Notes: generated by a model from the sequence alone, not told the origin. 64,000 nt of DNA from Kaistella pullorum (GCF_014837035.1 NZ_JACSPS010000004.1:62001-126000); one strand, 5' to 3'; positions 51,051 through 59,792 are shown, counted from the first letter of the stretch. Made by a program: numbers and translations.

Positions 51051-52256
51051 ATGCAGAAAAACATCCTCATCATCACCGGCATCACATTTTTGCTGGAGTT
51101 TTACGTATATCAGGCATTCCGAACAGTGGTTTCGAATCCCTGGCTGCGCACCGCATATTGGATCATCACAATTCTTACCTACGCGTACTTCATTTTTGAA
51201 GTGATGAGCTTTCGGCGGGAAGACCGTGATCATCACCGCGTACAGATCGTCGCTTCGCTCTTCTTAATATTTATATTGCCGAAACTCTTCGTGGTTTTCT
51301 TTCTGTTCATAGAAGATATTTCGCGGTTTTTCAGATACCTGTTTACCTTCTTTGCACAGCCCGAGACTTATTATCCTGAACGCCGAAAGTTCATGAGTTT
51401 AACGGGACTGGCTATCGCGGGCGTTTTTTCGATTCTTATTATTGATGGTATTGCGTTCGGAAAATACCGGCACCGCGTGCGGAAAGTAAAACTGAAAATT
51501 GCAGGTTTACCCGATGTTTTTAAAGGTTATAAGATTATCCAAATTTCCGATATTCACGCGGGAAGTTTCTTTAATCCCGCCAAACTGCAGCCTGCGATCG
51601 ATCTGATAAAAGCGCAAGACGCAGATATGGTCTTGTTTACGGGCGATATGGTGAATAATTATGCACAGGAATTTGAGCCTTTCGTAAAAATGTTTGCTGA
51701 AATAAAAGCCAAAGACGGCAAATTCTCCGTGCTCGGAAACCACGATTACGGCGATTACGCAAAATGGCGCACCCAGGCCGATAAAGACCGTAATATTCCG
51801 TTTCTTACCGAACTTCAGCAGCAGGCAGGTTTTGAACTTTTAAGAAACGAACACCGCGTAATTCAGCGTGGAGAGGAAAAAATCTATCTTTTGGGCGTTG
51901 AGAACTGGGGAATAAAGCCTTTTCCGCAATATGGCGACCTCAATAAAGCCGTGGCGGGAATCCCAGTTTCAGCTGTGAAGATCCTGATGAGCCATGATCC
52001 GACGCATTTTGATGAAATCGTGAAAAAACATCCGGCCAATGTACAGTTGACGCTTTCCGGCCACACACACGGCATGCAATTCGGACTCGACCTGAAGAAT
52101 GTGCGCTGGTCACCGGTTCAGTACCGCTACAAAAAATGGGCGGACCTGTATGAAAGTGAAGGTAAATATCTTTACGTAAACCGCGGTTTCGGCGTAATCG
52201 GTTTTCCGGGTCGCGTGGGTATAGAGCCTGAGATCACACTGTTTGAACTTCAATAA
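51051..52256 (+). CDS. Membrane-anchored calcineurin-like metallophosphoesterase
   Basis: 401 residues. Three or four hydrophobic segments occupy about 1-150 (TGITFLLEFYVYQAF, YWIITILTYAYFIFEV, IVASLFLIFILPKLFVVFFLF and GLAIAGVFSILIIDG, in part). The phosphoesterase follows from about 160: DIHAG (Asp, His), FTGDMVNN, VLGNHDYGDY, LMSHDP and SGHTHGMQFG. This is the YkuE/YaeI-like membrane layout, whose members act on lipids such as UDP-diacylglucosamine. Substrate here is open. A GNAT gene follows after five bases. Confidence 0.88.
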   Translation: MQKNILIITGITFLLEFYVYQAFRTVVSNPWLRTAYWIITILTYAYFIFEVMSFRREDRDHHRVQIVASLFLIFILPKLFVVFFLFIEDISRFFRYLFTFFAQPETYYPERRKFMSLTGLAIAGVFSILIIDGIAFGKYRHRVRKVKLKIAGLPDVFKGYKIIQISDIHAGSFFNPAKLQPAIDLIKAQDADMVLFTGDMVNNYAQEFEPFVKMFAEIKAKDGKFSVLGNHDYGDYAKWRTQADKDRNIPFLTELQQQAGFELLRNEHRVIQRGEEKIYLLGVENWGIKPFPQYGDLNKAVAGIPVSAVKILMSHDPTHFDEIVKKHPANVQLTLSGHTHGMQFGLDLKNVRWSPVQYRYKKWADLYESEGKYLYVNRGFGVIGFPGRVGIEPEITLFELQ

Positions 52257-52261
52257 TCAGC

Positions 52262-52759
52262 ATGGATATTATATTTCAAAAAGCAAGCGAAAAAGAAGTG
52301 GCACTGATTCAGTATCTCGCGGAAAGATCCTGGCGCAGCGCATACCGCGAGATCCTTTCTGCGGAACAGATCGATTATATGCTTGCTGAGATGTATTCAG
52401 AATCAGAACTTATCAACCAACTTCAAACCTTTGAATATCAATATTACATTATTATTTTCGAAGGAAACGCGGTTGGATTTATGGGATTTGAACTGCATTA
52501 TGAATCGAATACCACGAAACTTCACCGCTTATATCTGGTTCCGGAAGTTATTGGGAAAGGCCTCGGAAAAGCTTCCATTTCATTTTTAAAAGCAAGAGTT
52601 TCGGAGTTTGGCGACCAACGGATCATATTGAATGTGAACAAGAACAATCCGGCAAAGAAAATCTACGATTCCCAGGGTTTTAGAGTATATGGTGAAGCCG
52701 TTATTGACATCGGAAAAGGTTTCGTGATGAATGACTATATGATGGAACACCATCTTTAA
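52262..52759 (+). CDS. GNAT-family N-acetyltransferase
   Basis: 165 residues, single GNAT domain. Motif A is seen in LHRLYLVPEVIGKGLGKASI (about 83-102) with the acetyl-CoA loop (V-x-x-x-x-G-x-G-x-G/A reads VIGKGLGKA), and motif B in NVNKNNPAKKIYDSQGFRVYGE. The substrate is unknown. It is co-transcribed with the phosphoesterase gene in front. Confidence 0.88.
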   Translation: MDIIFQKASEKEVALIQYLAERSWRSAYREILSAEQIDYMLAEMYSESELINQLQTFEYQYYIIIFEGNAVGFMGFELHYESNTTKLHRLYLVPEVIGKGLGKASISFLKARVSEFGDQRIILNVNKNNPAKKIYDSQGFRVYGEAVIDIGKGFVMNDYMMEHHL

Positions 52760-52788
52760 CGCCCTTTTTAATCTTCCCGGAAAAAATA

Positions 52789-52806
52789 TTTGGTACAGTT
52801 TTAGAA
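52789..52806 (+). promoter_or_regulatory. Unusual promoter-like block before mini membrane protein 1
   Basis: TTTGGTACAGTTTTAGAA, almost the same as the block before the second paralogue. The GG and GA dinucleotides are 10 bases apart, which resembles a sigma-54 -24/-12 element (GG-N10-GC) but with GA. No TAnnTTTG is present. The ATG is 47 bases from the GG. Confidence 0.4.
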
Positions 52807-52838
52807 AGTATCGCTTTATAACATAAAAAAATAAAGCT

Positions 52839-53075
52839 ATGATACGTACAGACCTACTCACCAAGATAAAATTTTTCGCAGTTTCACTTTTTCTTACATT
52901 CACTTCTCTAGTGCTAACCGCACAGGAACGTGGCGCCGATTTCTCGGTAGAAGCCGAAGACCAGGGCAAAGGTCCCGGAGCCGAAAGTTTCATGAGCAAC
53001 CCGCTGCTTTTGGTTGTTGGTGCATTGATTTTGGTCACTGCTGTGGTATTTATCCTTAAAGGAAGAAAAAAATAA
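52839..53075 (+). CDS. Mini membrane protein 1 (signal peptide plus one helix)
   Basis: 78 residues. The layout is an N-terminal signal peptide (ends LTAQ near residue 29), a short acidic and Gly-rich exported segment (ERGADFSVEAEDQGKG), a MSNPLLLVVGALILVTAVVF membrane helix (about 52-71) and a basic tail KGRKK. This predicts a single-pass inner-membrane protein with a very small periplasmic part. The next gene is a paralogue with the same layout, the same MSNPL motif and the same upstream block. I recognise no named family. Confidence 0.65.
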   Translation: MIRTDLLTKIKFFAVSLFLTFTSLVLTAQERGADFSVEAEDQGKGPGAESFMSNPLLLVVGALILVTAVVFILKGRKK

Positions 53076-53089
53076 TCAAAATTCAAATA

Positions 53090-53122
53090 TGGCCGTAACC
53101 TCTTTGGTTGCGGCATTTTTTA
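53090..53122 (+). terminator. Terminator after mini membrane protein 1
   Basis: GCCGTAACC pairs with GGTTGCGGC (one G-U) around 5 bases, then ATTTTTT. Confidence 0.85.
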
Positions 53123-53160
53123 TTTAAAATTAGATATTCAAAAAAATCACATCACCCAAT

Positions 53161-53178
53161 TTTGGTACGCTTTTAGAA
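53161..53178 (+). promoter_or_regulatory. Unusual promoter-like block before mini membrane protein 2
   Basis: TTTGGTACGCTTTTAGAATA, matching the block before the first paralogue. GG and GA are again 10 bases apart and 49 bases stand before the ATG. Confidence 0.4.
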
Positions 53179-53212
53179 TATCTCAGTTCATAACATTTAA
53201 AAAAATAAAATT

Positions 53213-53446
53213 ATGACACGCGCTAACCTACTTACGAAAATCCAGTTTTTTACATTGGCAATCATTGCAAATTTTGCCACCATTTTAGTTAAGGCTCAGG
53301 AAGGAGCTGCCGACCTGAATGTGGATGTAGATGTAGACAAAGGCGGCGCAGCGTGGATGAGCAACCCACTGGTTTGGGTAATCGGTGCGCTGGTTCTTAT
53401 CGTAATCATCGCCTTGGTTGCAAGAGGCGGCGGAAACAGAGAATAA
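53213..53446 (+). CDS. Mini membrane protein 2 (paralogue of the gene before)
   Basis: 77 residues. Same architecture: signal peptide (MTRANLLTKIQFFTLAII, ends VKAQ), short exported segment EGAADLNVDVDVDKGGAA with Asp repeats, helix WMSNPLVWVIGALVLIVIIA, and a short Arg/Gly tail. LLTKI.FF, AQ, GA.DL.V and MSNPL are shared with the first protein, so this is a tandem duplication. Each copy has its own promoter-like block and terminator, so they form two separate units rather than one operon. Function unknown; a stress-induced membrane peptide is possible. Confidence 0.65.
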   Translation: MTRANLLTKIQFFTLAIIANFATILVKAQEGAADLNVDVDVDKGGAAWMSNPLVWVIGALVLIVIIALVARGGGNRE

Positions 53447-53475
53447 TTTCGATCACCAATTCATATTAACACGGA

Positions 53476-53509
53476 AATCCCGAACAGCATGTCTGTCCGG
53501 GATTTTTTT
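53476..53509 (+). terminator. Terminator after mini membrane protein 2
   Basis: AATCCCG pairs with CGGGATT, with ACAG/CTGT inside, then seven T residues. Confidence 0.85.
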
Positions 53510-53531
53510 ATTACTGTAAGTATTGATTTCT

Positions 53532-56198
53532 TTAAATTTCCAAAGCTTTCTGGTAAGCGGCATCAATGCCCGCCAGGTTTTTACCTCCGGCTGTGGCAAA
53601 CCCCGGATTACCGCCGCCGCCGCCCTGTATCTCTTTGGCCAGTTCTTTTACAATATTTCCGGCATGGTATGTACTTTCAAGGTCTGAAGAAACACCCACC
53701 GTGATCATCGGTTTATCTCCGGCGTCTGAAATAATGATAATGATTGAACTCGGCACCTCTTTTTTAAGCTGAAACACGATGTCTTTTACACTTCCGGCTT
53801 CCAGTGAGGCTTTCTTCACCAAACGTTTATGGTCACCTTTTTCTATAAAGTCGTTTTTCCAGGTGGCCGTTTCGCCCTGCGCCTTTTCTTTTTTGAGTGA
53901 TTCGATTTCTGCTTTTAATGCCGAATTCTCCGAAATTAATTTCTCAACCGATTTTACAAGGTCTTTAGATTTCAGAAGTTGTGAGATTTCGCTGAGCTGC
54001 AGCTCAAGATTCTGGAAATATTCCGCAGATTTATCTCCGGAAATCGCTTCGATACGACGGATTCCCGCGGCTGTAGAAGATTCGGAAACAATTTTGAAAT
54101 GCCCAATCTCGCCGGTAGATTTCACGTGTGTACCGCCGCAAAGTTCTTTTGAACTTCCAAATTGTATCATACGAACGGTGTCACCATATTTCTCGCCGAA
54201 AAGGGCCATTGCACCTTTCGCCATTGCTTCCGCAACCGGAATATCGCGGTATTCCTCCAGCGCAATATTTTCCTTTATTTTTTGATTCACCTTCTGCTCT
54301 ACCAGTTTCAATTCATCCTCGCTAAGTTTGGCAAAGTGCGAAAAGTCGAAACGCAGATATTCCGGTCCTACAAACGAACCTTTTTGCTCTACATGCGTTC
54401 CTAAAACTTCTCTCAGCGCTTCGTGAAGAAGATGCGTCACTGAGTGGTTTGCCTGGGTATTGCGACGCTCGCCCGTATTTACTTTCGCATAAAAAACAGC
54501 GCCGGCATCTTTAGGCAAATCTTTTATCAGTGAAATAATCAGGTTATTTTCTTTTTTGGTTTCAAGGATTTCTATTAAATCTTCTGAAACGTTTAAATCT
54601 GCACTGAAATAAAGTTCAGGTTTCGCAATGTTAAATCCTTCAGCATAACTTGGAACCAACAGACCTTTATCGCCTACCTGGCCGCCACCTTCCGGATAAA
54701 ACGGACTTTTAGACAATACAATTTGGTAATATTCACCGTCTTTATTTTCAATTTTTCGGTATCGCGTGATGTAGGTTTCGGTTTCCGTTTGGTCATAACC
54801 TACGAACTGTTGCTCTTTTTCCTCCAGTATTACCCAATCGTAAACTTTCTGCGCCGACGATTTTTTCGAGCGTTCTTTCTGCTTCGCCATTTCTTCATTA
54901 AAGCCTGCTTCGTCCACGGTCAAACCTTTTTCTTCCGCGATGATCCTTGAAAGGTCTGCAGGAAAACCGTAAGTATCGTAAAGTTCAAAAACCGCCGCGC
55001 CCGGAAGCGACTTTTCACTTTTCGAAAGGGTATCATTAATGACTAAATCAATCCTTTTCAGGCCCAATTCAATCGTTTTCAAAAACGAGATTTCTTCCTC
55101 TTTTATTACCTCAGTCACGAGTTTCTGCTGACGGCTGAGTTCCGGGAAGAAACCGCCCATCTCGTTACTAAGCACAGCCACCAACTCGAATAAAAACGCT
55201 TCTTTCATTCCTAAAAAACGGTAGGAATAAGAGATTGCGCGACGCAGTATCCGGCGGATCACATAGCCCGCGCCGCCGTTCGAAGGCAGCTGTCCATCGG
55301 CAATGGCAAATGCCACCGCACGGATATGATCTACAACCACACGGATCGCGATATCTTTTTCGTCAGCCAGAATTCCGGTATATCTAAGTCCTGAAAGTTG
55401 CTCTACCTTTTCAATCAGCGGCGTGAAAACATCGGTGTCATAATTGGAAGTCTTTCGCTGAAGTGCCATACACAGACGTTCGAAACCCATTCCGGTATCC
55501 ACGTGCTGTGCCGGAAGTTTTTCGAGTGTCCCGTCTGCTTTCCGGTTAAATTCCATGAAAACCAAATTCCAGATTTCCACTACCTGTGGGTGATCATTAT
55601 TCACGAGTTCGAGCGCTGAAACCGACTTTTTTTCCTCTTCAGTACGAAGGTCCACGTGAATTTCTGAGCACGGTCCGCATGGTCCGCTCTCACCCATTTC
55701 CCAGAAATTATCTTTTTTATTGCCGTTGATGATACGGCTTTCGTCTACATGTTTTTTCCAGAAATCATACGCATCCTGGTCGCGCGCAAGATCTTCTGAG
55801 GCATCGCCTTCAAAAATAGTCACATAAAGATCCTCTTTCGGAATTTTATAAACTTCCGTAAGAAGCTCCCAGGCAAAATCAATTGCATCTTTCTTGAAAT
55901 AATCGCCAAAAGACCAGTTGCCCAGCATTTCAAACATCGTGTGGTGATACGTATCACGACCTACATCATCCAGATCATTATGCTTACCGGAAACACGCAG
56001 ACATTTTTGCGTATCAGCGATCCGTGGTGCTTTTGGTTCCTTATAACCCAAAAAATAATCTTTAAACTGCGTCATCCCGCTGTTCGAGAACATCAGCGTG
56101 GGATCATCTTTGAGCACGATAGGGGCAGATGGCACGATAAGATGATTTTTTGCCTTGAAAAAATCTAAAAACTGCTGGCGGATCTGTTGTGAAGTCAT
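53532..56198 (-). CDS. alaS: Alanyl-tRNA synthetase
   Basis: 888 residues, full length. The N-terminal aminoacylation domain includes MTSQQIRQQFLDFFKAKNH and MFSNSGMTQFKDYFLG. The editing domain carries the zinc sites HSVTH (near residue 573) and CGGTH (about 674). The C-terminal DHHA1-like part ends with GGGGGNPGFATAGG near 870. The start is the ATG rather than a TTG three codons earlier. An exact TAAATTTG stands about 40 bases upstream. Confidence 0.97.
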   Translation of the reverse strand: MTSQQIRQQFLDFFKAKNHLIVPSAPIVLKDDPTLMFSNSGMTQFKDYFLGYKEPKAPRIADTQKCLRVSGKHNDLDDVGRDTYHHTMFEMLGNWSFGDYFKKDAIDFAWELLTEVYKIPKEDLYVTIFEGDASEDLARDQDAYDFWKKHVDESRIINGNKKDNFWEMGESGPCGPCSEIHVDLRTEEEKKSVSALELVNNDHPQVVEIWNLVFMEFNRKADGTLEKLPAQHVDTGMGFERLCMALQRKTSNYDTDVFTPLIEKVEQLSGLRYTGILADEKDIAIRVVVDHIRAVAFAIADGQLPSNGGAGYVIRRILRRAISYSYRFLGMKEAFLFELVAVLSNEMGGFFPELSRQQKLVTEVIKEEEISFLKTIELGLKRIDLVINDTLSKSEKSLPGAAVFELYDTYGFPADLSRIIAEEKGLTVDEAGFNEEMAKQKERSKKSSAQKVYDWVILEEKEQQFVGYDQTETETYITRYRKIENKDGEYYQIVLSKSPFYPEGGGQVGDKGLLVPSYAEGFNIAKPELYFSADLNVSEDLIEILETKKENNLIISLIKDLPKDAGAVFYAKVNTGERRNTQANHSVTHLLHEALREVLGTHVEQKGSFVGPEYLRFDFSHFAKLSEDELKLVEQKVNQKIKENIALEEYRDIPVAEAMAKGAMALFGEKYGDTVRMIQFGSSKELCGGTHVKSTGEIGHFKIVSESSTAAGIRRIEAISGDKSAEYFQNLELQLSEISQLLKSKDLVKSVEKLISENSALKAEIESLKKEKAQGETATWKNDFIEKGDHKRLVKKASLEAGSVKDIVFQLKKEVPSSIIIIISDAGDKPMITVGVSSDLESTYHAGNIVKELAKEIQGGGGGNPGFATAGGKNLAGIDAAYQKALEI

Positions 56199-56235
56199 AG
56201 TAAGCAATTGGATAATGGCTAAGTTTGAATGTGCG

Positions 56236-56243
56236 CAAATTTA
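56236..56243 (-). promoter_or_regulatory. -7 element of alaS
   Basis: TAAATTTG on the minus strand, exact match, 37 bases before the ATG. Confidence 0.55.
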
Positions 56244-56347
56244 ATGATTTTTGACGGAGTTTTCACGCGCCGCCCGGTAGATTCAAAATATCCCGCGGAA
56301 CTGGAATTTATCAGTCTAAAACTGCCGCTTAAACGCACTAAAATTCG

Positions 56348-56355
56348 TAAATTCG
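56348..56355 (+). promoter_or_regulatory. Possible -7 element of the transketolase N gene
   Basis: TAAATTCG, one mismatch to TAnnTTTG, 21 bases before the ATG. Confidence 0.35.
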
Positions 56356-56376
56356 CCTCCAAACAAATCATACATA

Positions 56377-57228
56377 ATGAGCAAAAGTATTGAAGAGCTG
56401 AAATCTCTTGCAACACAGATTAGAAGGGACATTATTCGAATGGTACACGCAGTGAATTCCGGTCATCCCGGTGGAAGTTTGGGCTGTACCGAATACTTTA
56501 CCGCCCTCTACGGAAAAGTGATGAATTATAAGCTTCCGTTCACTATGGAAGGAAAAGATGAAGATCTTTTTTTCCTTTCAAACGGGCATATTTCACCGGT
56601 TTTCTATTCCACTCTCGCACGTTTCGGGTTTTTTCCGGTAGAGGAACTTAAGACTTTCCGAAAACTCAACACAAGACTTCAGGGTCACCCTACTACCCAT
56701 GAAGGTCTGCCGGGTGTGCGCGTTGCTTCCGGATCGCTGGGGCAGGGACTTTCGGTAGCTGTAGGTGCGGCGCTCGCAAAGAAAATGGATGGCGACAAGT
56801 CGCTTGTCTATACGCTTCATGGCGACGGAGAACTGCAGGAAGGCCAGATTTGGGAAGCCCTGATGTTCGCTGCTCATAACAAAGTTGATAATCTGATCTC
56901 CACGATCGATTACAACAACCGCCAGATTGACGGAGATGTAGATGATGTTTTAAGTTTAGGAGATTTACATGCAAAACTCGAAGCTTTCGGCTGGAAGGTT
57001 TTGAACGAGAAAAACGGCAACGATATGGAGGCCGTAATAGCAATCCTGGAAAAAGCAAAATCTGAGACCGGCAACGGAAAACCTGTCGTGATCATCCTCA
57101 ATACGGAAATGGGCTTTGGAATTGATTATATGATGGGCTCACACGCTTGGCACGGGAAAGCGCCGAACGATGAGCAACTTGCACTGGGTATCAAGCAACT
57201 TTACCTGGAAGCACCGGCGGATTACTAA
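56377..57228 (+). CDS. Transketolase, N-terminal subunit
   Basis: 283 residues: the thiamine-diphosphate pyrophosphate-binding half. The TPP motif is GDGELQEGQIWEAL with NN at YNNRQIDG (about 149-190). HPGGSLG (about 30) and GHPTTHEGLPGV (near 105) are also typical. Transketolase moves two-carbon units in the pentose phosphate path. Many bacteria keep it as two genes; the partner follows on the same strand after 168 bases, and both end and begin cleanly, so this is a natural split rather than a frameshift. Confidence 0.93.
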   Translation: MSKSIEELKSLATQIRRDIIRMVHAVNSGHPGGSLGCTEYFTALYGKVMNYKLPFTMEGKDEDLFFLSNGHISPVFYSTLARFGFFPVEELKTFRKLNTRLQGHPTTHEGLPGVRVASGSLGQGLSVAVGAALAKKMDGDKSLVYTLHGDGELQEGQIWEALMFAAHNKVDNLISTIDYNNRQIDGDVDDVLSLGDLHAKLEAFGWKVLNEKNGNDMEAVIAILEKAKSETGNGKPVVIILNTEMGFGIDYMMGSHAWHGKAPNDEQLALGIKQLYLEAPADY

Positions 57229-57244
57229 TTTTTTTTGGGCAGAC

Positions 57245-57320
57245 ATTTCCGCCCTCCGCTCCCGCTTTTTTACCTGCCGGCTTCGCCATCAGATAAAAAG
57301 AGCTCCGCTCAGGTCGGGCT
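57245..57320 (-). repeat. Dispersed structured intergenic repeat, copy D (reversed)
   Basis: Read on the minus strand it starts AGCCCGACCTGAGCGGAGCT and continues CTTTTTATCTG, then after a hairpin centre GTAAAAAAGCGGGAGCGG. It has the same left end, T-run, A-run and AGCGGG blocks as copies A and B. It lies between the two transketolase genes, antisense to both. Confidence 0.55.
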
Positions 57321-57396
57321 GTAGAAAGATTATCATTCAGAAGACCTCTCCTACATCAAACATCCGGAGAAAATCCGGAAAACAACCAAGAATCAA

Positions 57397-58344
57397 ATGA
57401 AATATACATACACAGAAAAAAAAGATACACGAAGCGGATTTGGCGCCGGTTTAGCTGAACTGGCTGATAAAAACCCAAACGTCGTTGCCCTTTGCGCAGA
57501 CCTCATCGGCTCGCTTAAAATGGAAAAATTCATCGAGAAAGCACCCGAAAGATTCATCCAGGTCGGTATTGCAGAAGCAAACATGATGGGCATCGCGGCC
57601 GGACTTACCATCAACGGAAAAATTCCGTTCACGGGGACGTTCGCCAACTTTTCTACATCCAGAGTTTATGACCAGATTCGTCAGTCAATCGCCTATTCAA
57701 ACAAAAACGTGAAGATCTGTGCTTCGCATGCAGGCCTTACATTAGGTGAAGACGGCGCGACGCACCAGGTTTTGGAAGATATCGGGATGATGAAGATGCT
57801 TCCGGGAATGACGGTTATTAACACTTGCGACTATAACCAGACCAAAGCTGCAACTTTAGCAATCGCCGATTTTGAGGGCCCGGTTTATCTGAGATTCGGC
57901 CGTCCGGTGGTTCCGGTTTTCATTCCGGAAGATATGCCGTTTGAAATCGGTAAGGGAATTATGCTGCAGGAAGGAACAGACGTGACCATCGTCGCTACCG
58001 GGCATTTGGTTTGGGAATCTTTGGTAGCAGCTGACGAACTTGAGAAAGAAGGCATATCATGCGAAGTGATCAACATTCACACAATCAAACCACTGGACGA
58101 AGAAATCATACTGAAATCAGTGAAAAAAACCGGTAAGATCGTAACCGCTGAAGAACACAATTATTTAGGCGGTTTAGGCGAGTCTGTTGCCGGAATGCTC
58201 GCCCGTAAAAGACCTACAATTCAGGAATTCGTGGCGGTAAATGATACTTTCGGTGAATCTGCTACGCCTGCGGAACTGATGAAAAAGTACAATATTGACG
58301 CTGAAGCGGTGAAAAACGCAGTGAAAAAAATTATGGCAAGATAA
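57397..58344 (+). CDS. Transketolase, C-terminal subunit
   Basis: 315 residues: the pyrimidine-binding and C-terminal domains. Family signs are RFIQVGIAEANMMGIAAGL (catalytic Glu near residue 57), FTGTFANFSTSRVYDQIR and HAGLTLGEDGATHQVLED. The C-terminal part has IVTAEEHNYLGGLGE. It forms the active enzyme with the N-subunit encoded directly upstream. A terminator hairpin follows the stop. Confidence 0.93.
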   Translation: MKYTYTEKKDTRSGFGAGLAELADKNPNVVALCADLIGSLKMEKFIEKAPERFIQVGIAEANMMGIAAGLTINGKIPFTGTFANFSTSRVYDQIRQSIAYSNKNVKICASHAGLTLGEDGATHQVLEDIGMMKMLPGMTVINTCDYNQTKAATLAIADFEGPVYLRFGRPVVPVFIPEDMPFEIGKGIMLQEGTDVTIVATGHLVWESLVAADELEKEGISCEVINIHTIKPLDEEIILKSVKKTGKIVTAEEHNYLGGLGESVAGMLARKRPTIQEFVAVNDTFGESATPAELMKKYNIDAEAVKNAVKKIMAR

Positions 58345-58364
58345 TTCCATTTATTTTTGAAAAT

Positions 58365-58395
58365 AAAGCACGTCTTTTTTGGCGTGCTTTTTTTG
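58365..58395 (+). terminator. Terminator of the transketolase operon
   Basis: AAAGCACG pairs with CGTGCTTT, followed by TTTTTTG. It lies inside an upstream extension of the next reading frame, so that extension is not coding. Confidence 0.82.
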
Positions 58396-58423
58396 TGCCT
58401 GATCGCGCCAAAAATTTTAGTGC

Positions 58424-58431
58424 TAGCTTTA
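58424..58431 (+). promoter_or_regulatory. Possible -7 element of the DUF488 gene
   Basis: TAGCTTTA, one mismatch to TAnnTTTG, 21 bases before the ATG. Confidence 0.35.
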
Positions 58432-58452
58432 CTGCAATCAATCTTAAGGTAT

Positions 58453-58992
58453 ATGGACAAAAATACCGTTTATACTATCGGACATTCCACGAGATCATTT
58501 GAGGAGTTCTTAGCCTTGCTTAATTCTTTCGGCATCAAAGTACTAGCCGACATCCGCAAAATGCCGGGCTCGCGGAAGTTACCTCACTTTGATCAGGAAC
58601 AACTCCGGAAAAATTTAAACGAAAACGACGTCGAATATGTTTATCTGGAAGATCTCGGCGGACGGCGAAAACAATTGAAAACCTCCAAAAACACGGCGTG
58701 GCGCAACAAATCGTTTCAGGCGTATGCAGACTATATGGAGACGGAAACTTTTGAAAGCGGGGCCGAAAGCCTAAAATTACTGGCCGACGATAAACCAACA
58801 GCGATGATGTGTTCCGAAGCGGTTTGGTGGCGCTGTCACCGTTCGCTGGTTTCAGATTATCTGAAAGCGCAGGGCTGGAAAGTTTTACACATTATGTCTG
58901 AAGGTAAAGCCACTGAGCACCCTTATACTTCACCGGCAAAAGTGCATGACGGTAAATTAACATACGGCAGCGACGATGTTTCTACCAACTAA
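58453..58992 (+). CDS. DUF488 family protein
   Basis: 179 residues. DUF488 marks are YTIGHSTRSFEEFLALL at the start, VLADIRKMPGSRKLPHF near 28-44 and the Cys/His motif MCSEAVWWRCHRSLVSDYL in the second half. The family is thought to bind a metal or nucleic acid; its reaction is not known. The start is MDKNTVYTIGHS; the frame remains open upstream but passes through the transketolase terminator. Downstream, its stop overlaps the terminator hairpin of the converging ric gene. Confidence 0.9.
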   Translation: MDKNTVYTIGHSTRSFEEFLALLNSFGIKVLADIRKMPGSRKLPHFDQEQLRKNLNENDVEYVYLEDLGGRRKQLKTSKNTAWRNKSFQAYADYMETETFESGAESLKLLADDKPTAMMCSEAVWWRCHRSLVSDYLKAQGWKVLHIMSEGKATEHPYTSPAKVHDGKLTYGSDDVSTN

Positions 58993-59025
58993 AAAACCGT
59001 TCCAACTGTAATGCTGAAACGGTTT
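58991..59025 (-). terminator. Terminator of ric
   Basis: On the minus strand AAACCGTT pairs with AACGGTTT, then TTT. The loop is 16 bases. Confidence 0.65.
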
Positions 59026-59053
59026 CGTCAAATTAAACAATTAAAAAAATAAC

Positions 59054-59767
59054 TTAGAATGTCTTTTCAAGCTCAATCGCTTTCGGGAACAGAATGTTGT
59101 TTTCAAGGTGAATATGTTTATGAAGATCGTTCTCAAAATCTTCAAGCATACGGAAGGTTACCTGATATGTACCGCAAGCGTCCACCGGGAATTGGTATCC
59201 GTTCGTAAGTTCAGAAATCTTTTCGAAACGGTCTCCTTCAGCCTCGTGTTCGTCTTTCATCATCGCAACGGGATTCTCTACAGTTCCGAAATGCGGTTGA
59301 ACTAGTACTTCTCCGCTGCGTTTTGCTGCCACCATTTTACGGATGAACGGGAACAGGATAAGTTCCTCTTTTTTCATGTGGGCTCCTAAATCCTGCGCGC
59401 TTTCGAGGAAAAGTCTGTTGATCTCAAACAACTCCGGATGTCTGTCACCATGCACTTTGCAAAGCTTGTTGAGGTACGGAATCAGCATCGCCGTCTTTTC
59501 CTCCACATAGCGGTGATGTGTTTTCTCAACGTAATCTGCAAGCAGGTCCAGCGGCCAGGACGTAAAGTCGATATCTTCAGATTTTTGGGTGGAAATTTCT
59601 TCAAGTTCGCGGTAGAGCGTTTCCGGTTCTACTTTTTTGTTTTCGCAGGCCTCTTCGATCGTGCGGCCACCTTTACAACAAAAGTCGATATGGTATTTTT
59701 TAAAGATCTGCGCAGTTCTGAAATTTTCTGCAACGTAATCGCCTATGGTTTTTTCTTGGGTCAGCAT
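59054..59767 (-). CDS. ric: Iron-sulfur cluster repair di-iron protein Ric (ScdA/YtfE)
   Basis: 237 residues. The N-terminal ScdA domain has the Cys pair IDFCCKGGRTIEEAC (about 28-42). The hemerythrin-like di-iron domain follows with His/Glu ligands in KTHHRYVEE, GAHMKKEELILFPFI, KDEHEAEGDRFEKI and HKHIHLENNILFP. Ric repairs iron-sulfur clusters damaged by nitric oxide or oxidants and may reduce NO. The gene is downstream of an Rrf2 regulator on the same strand, with an exact promoter and a palindromic operator candidate between them. Confidence 0.95.
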   Translation of the reverse strand: MLTQEKTIGDYVAENFRTAQIFKKYHIDFCCKGGRTIEEACENKKVEPETLYRELEEISTQKSEDIDFTSWPLDLLADYVEKTHHRYVEEKTAMLIPYLNKLCKVHGDRHPELFEINRLFLESAQDLGAHMKKEELILFPFIRKMVAAKRSGEVLVQPHFGTVENPVAMMKDEHEAEGDRFEKISELTNGYQFPVDACGTYQVTFRMLEDFENDLHKHIHLENNILFPKAIELEKTF

Positions 59768-59792
59768 TGTATGTGGTTTAATAATTATAGAG

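Noticed and set aside
56377-58344. Frameshifted transketolase
   Set aside because: Two clean genes with proper ends, and the two-gene form is a normal family variant.
58357-58452. Extended N-terminus (hydrophobic) for the DUF488 gene
   Set aside because: The extension contains the transketolase terminator hairpin and a promoter-like element; the family starts at MDKNTVYTIGHS.
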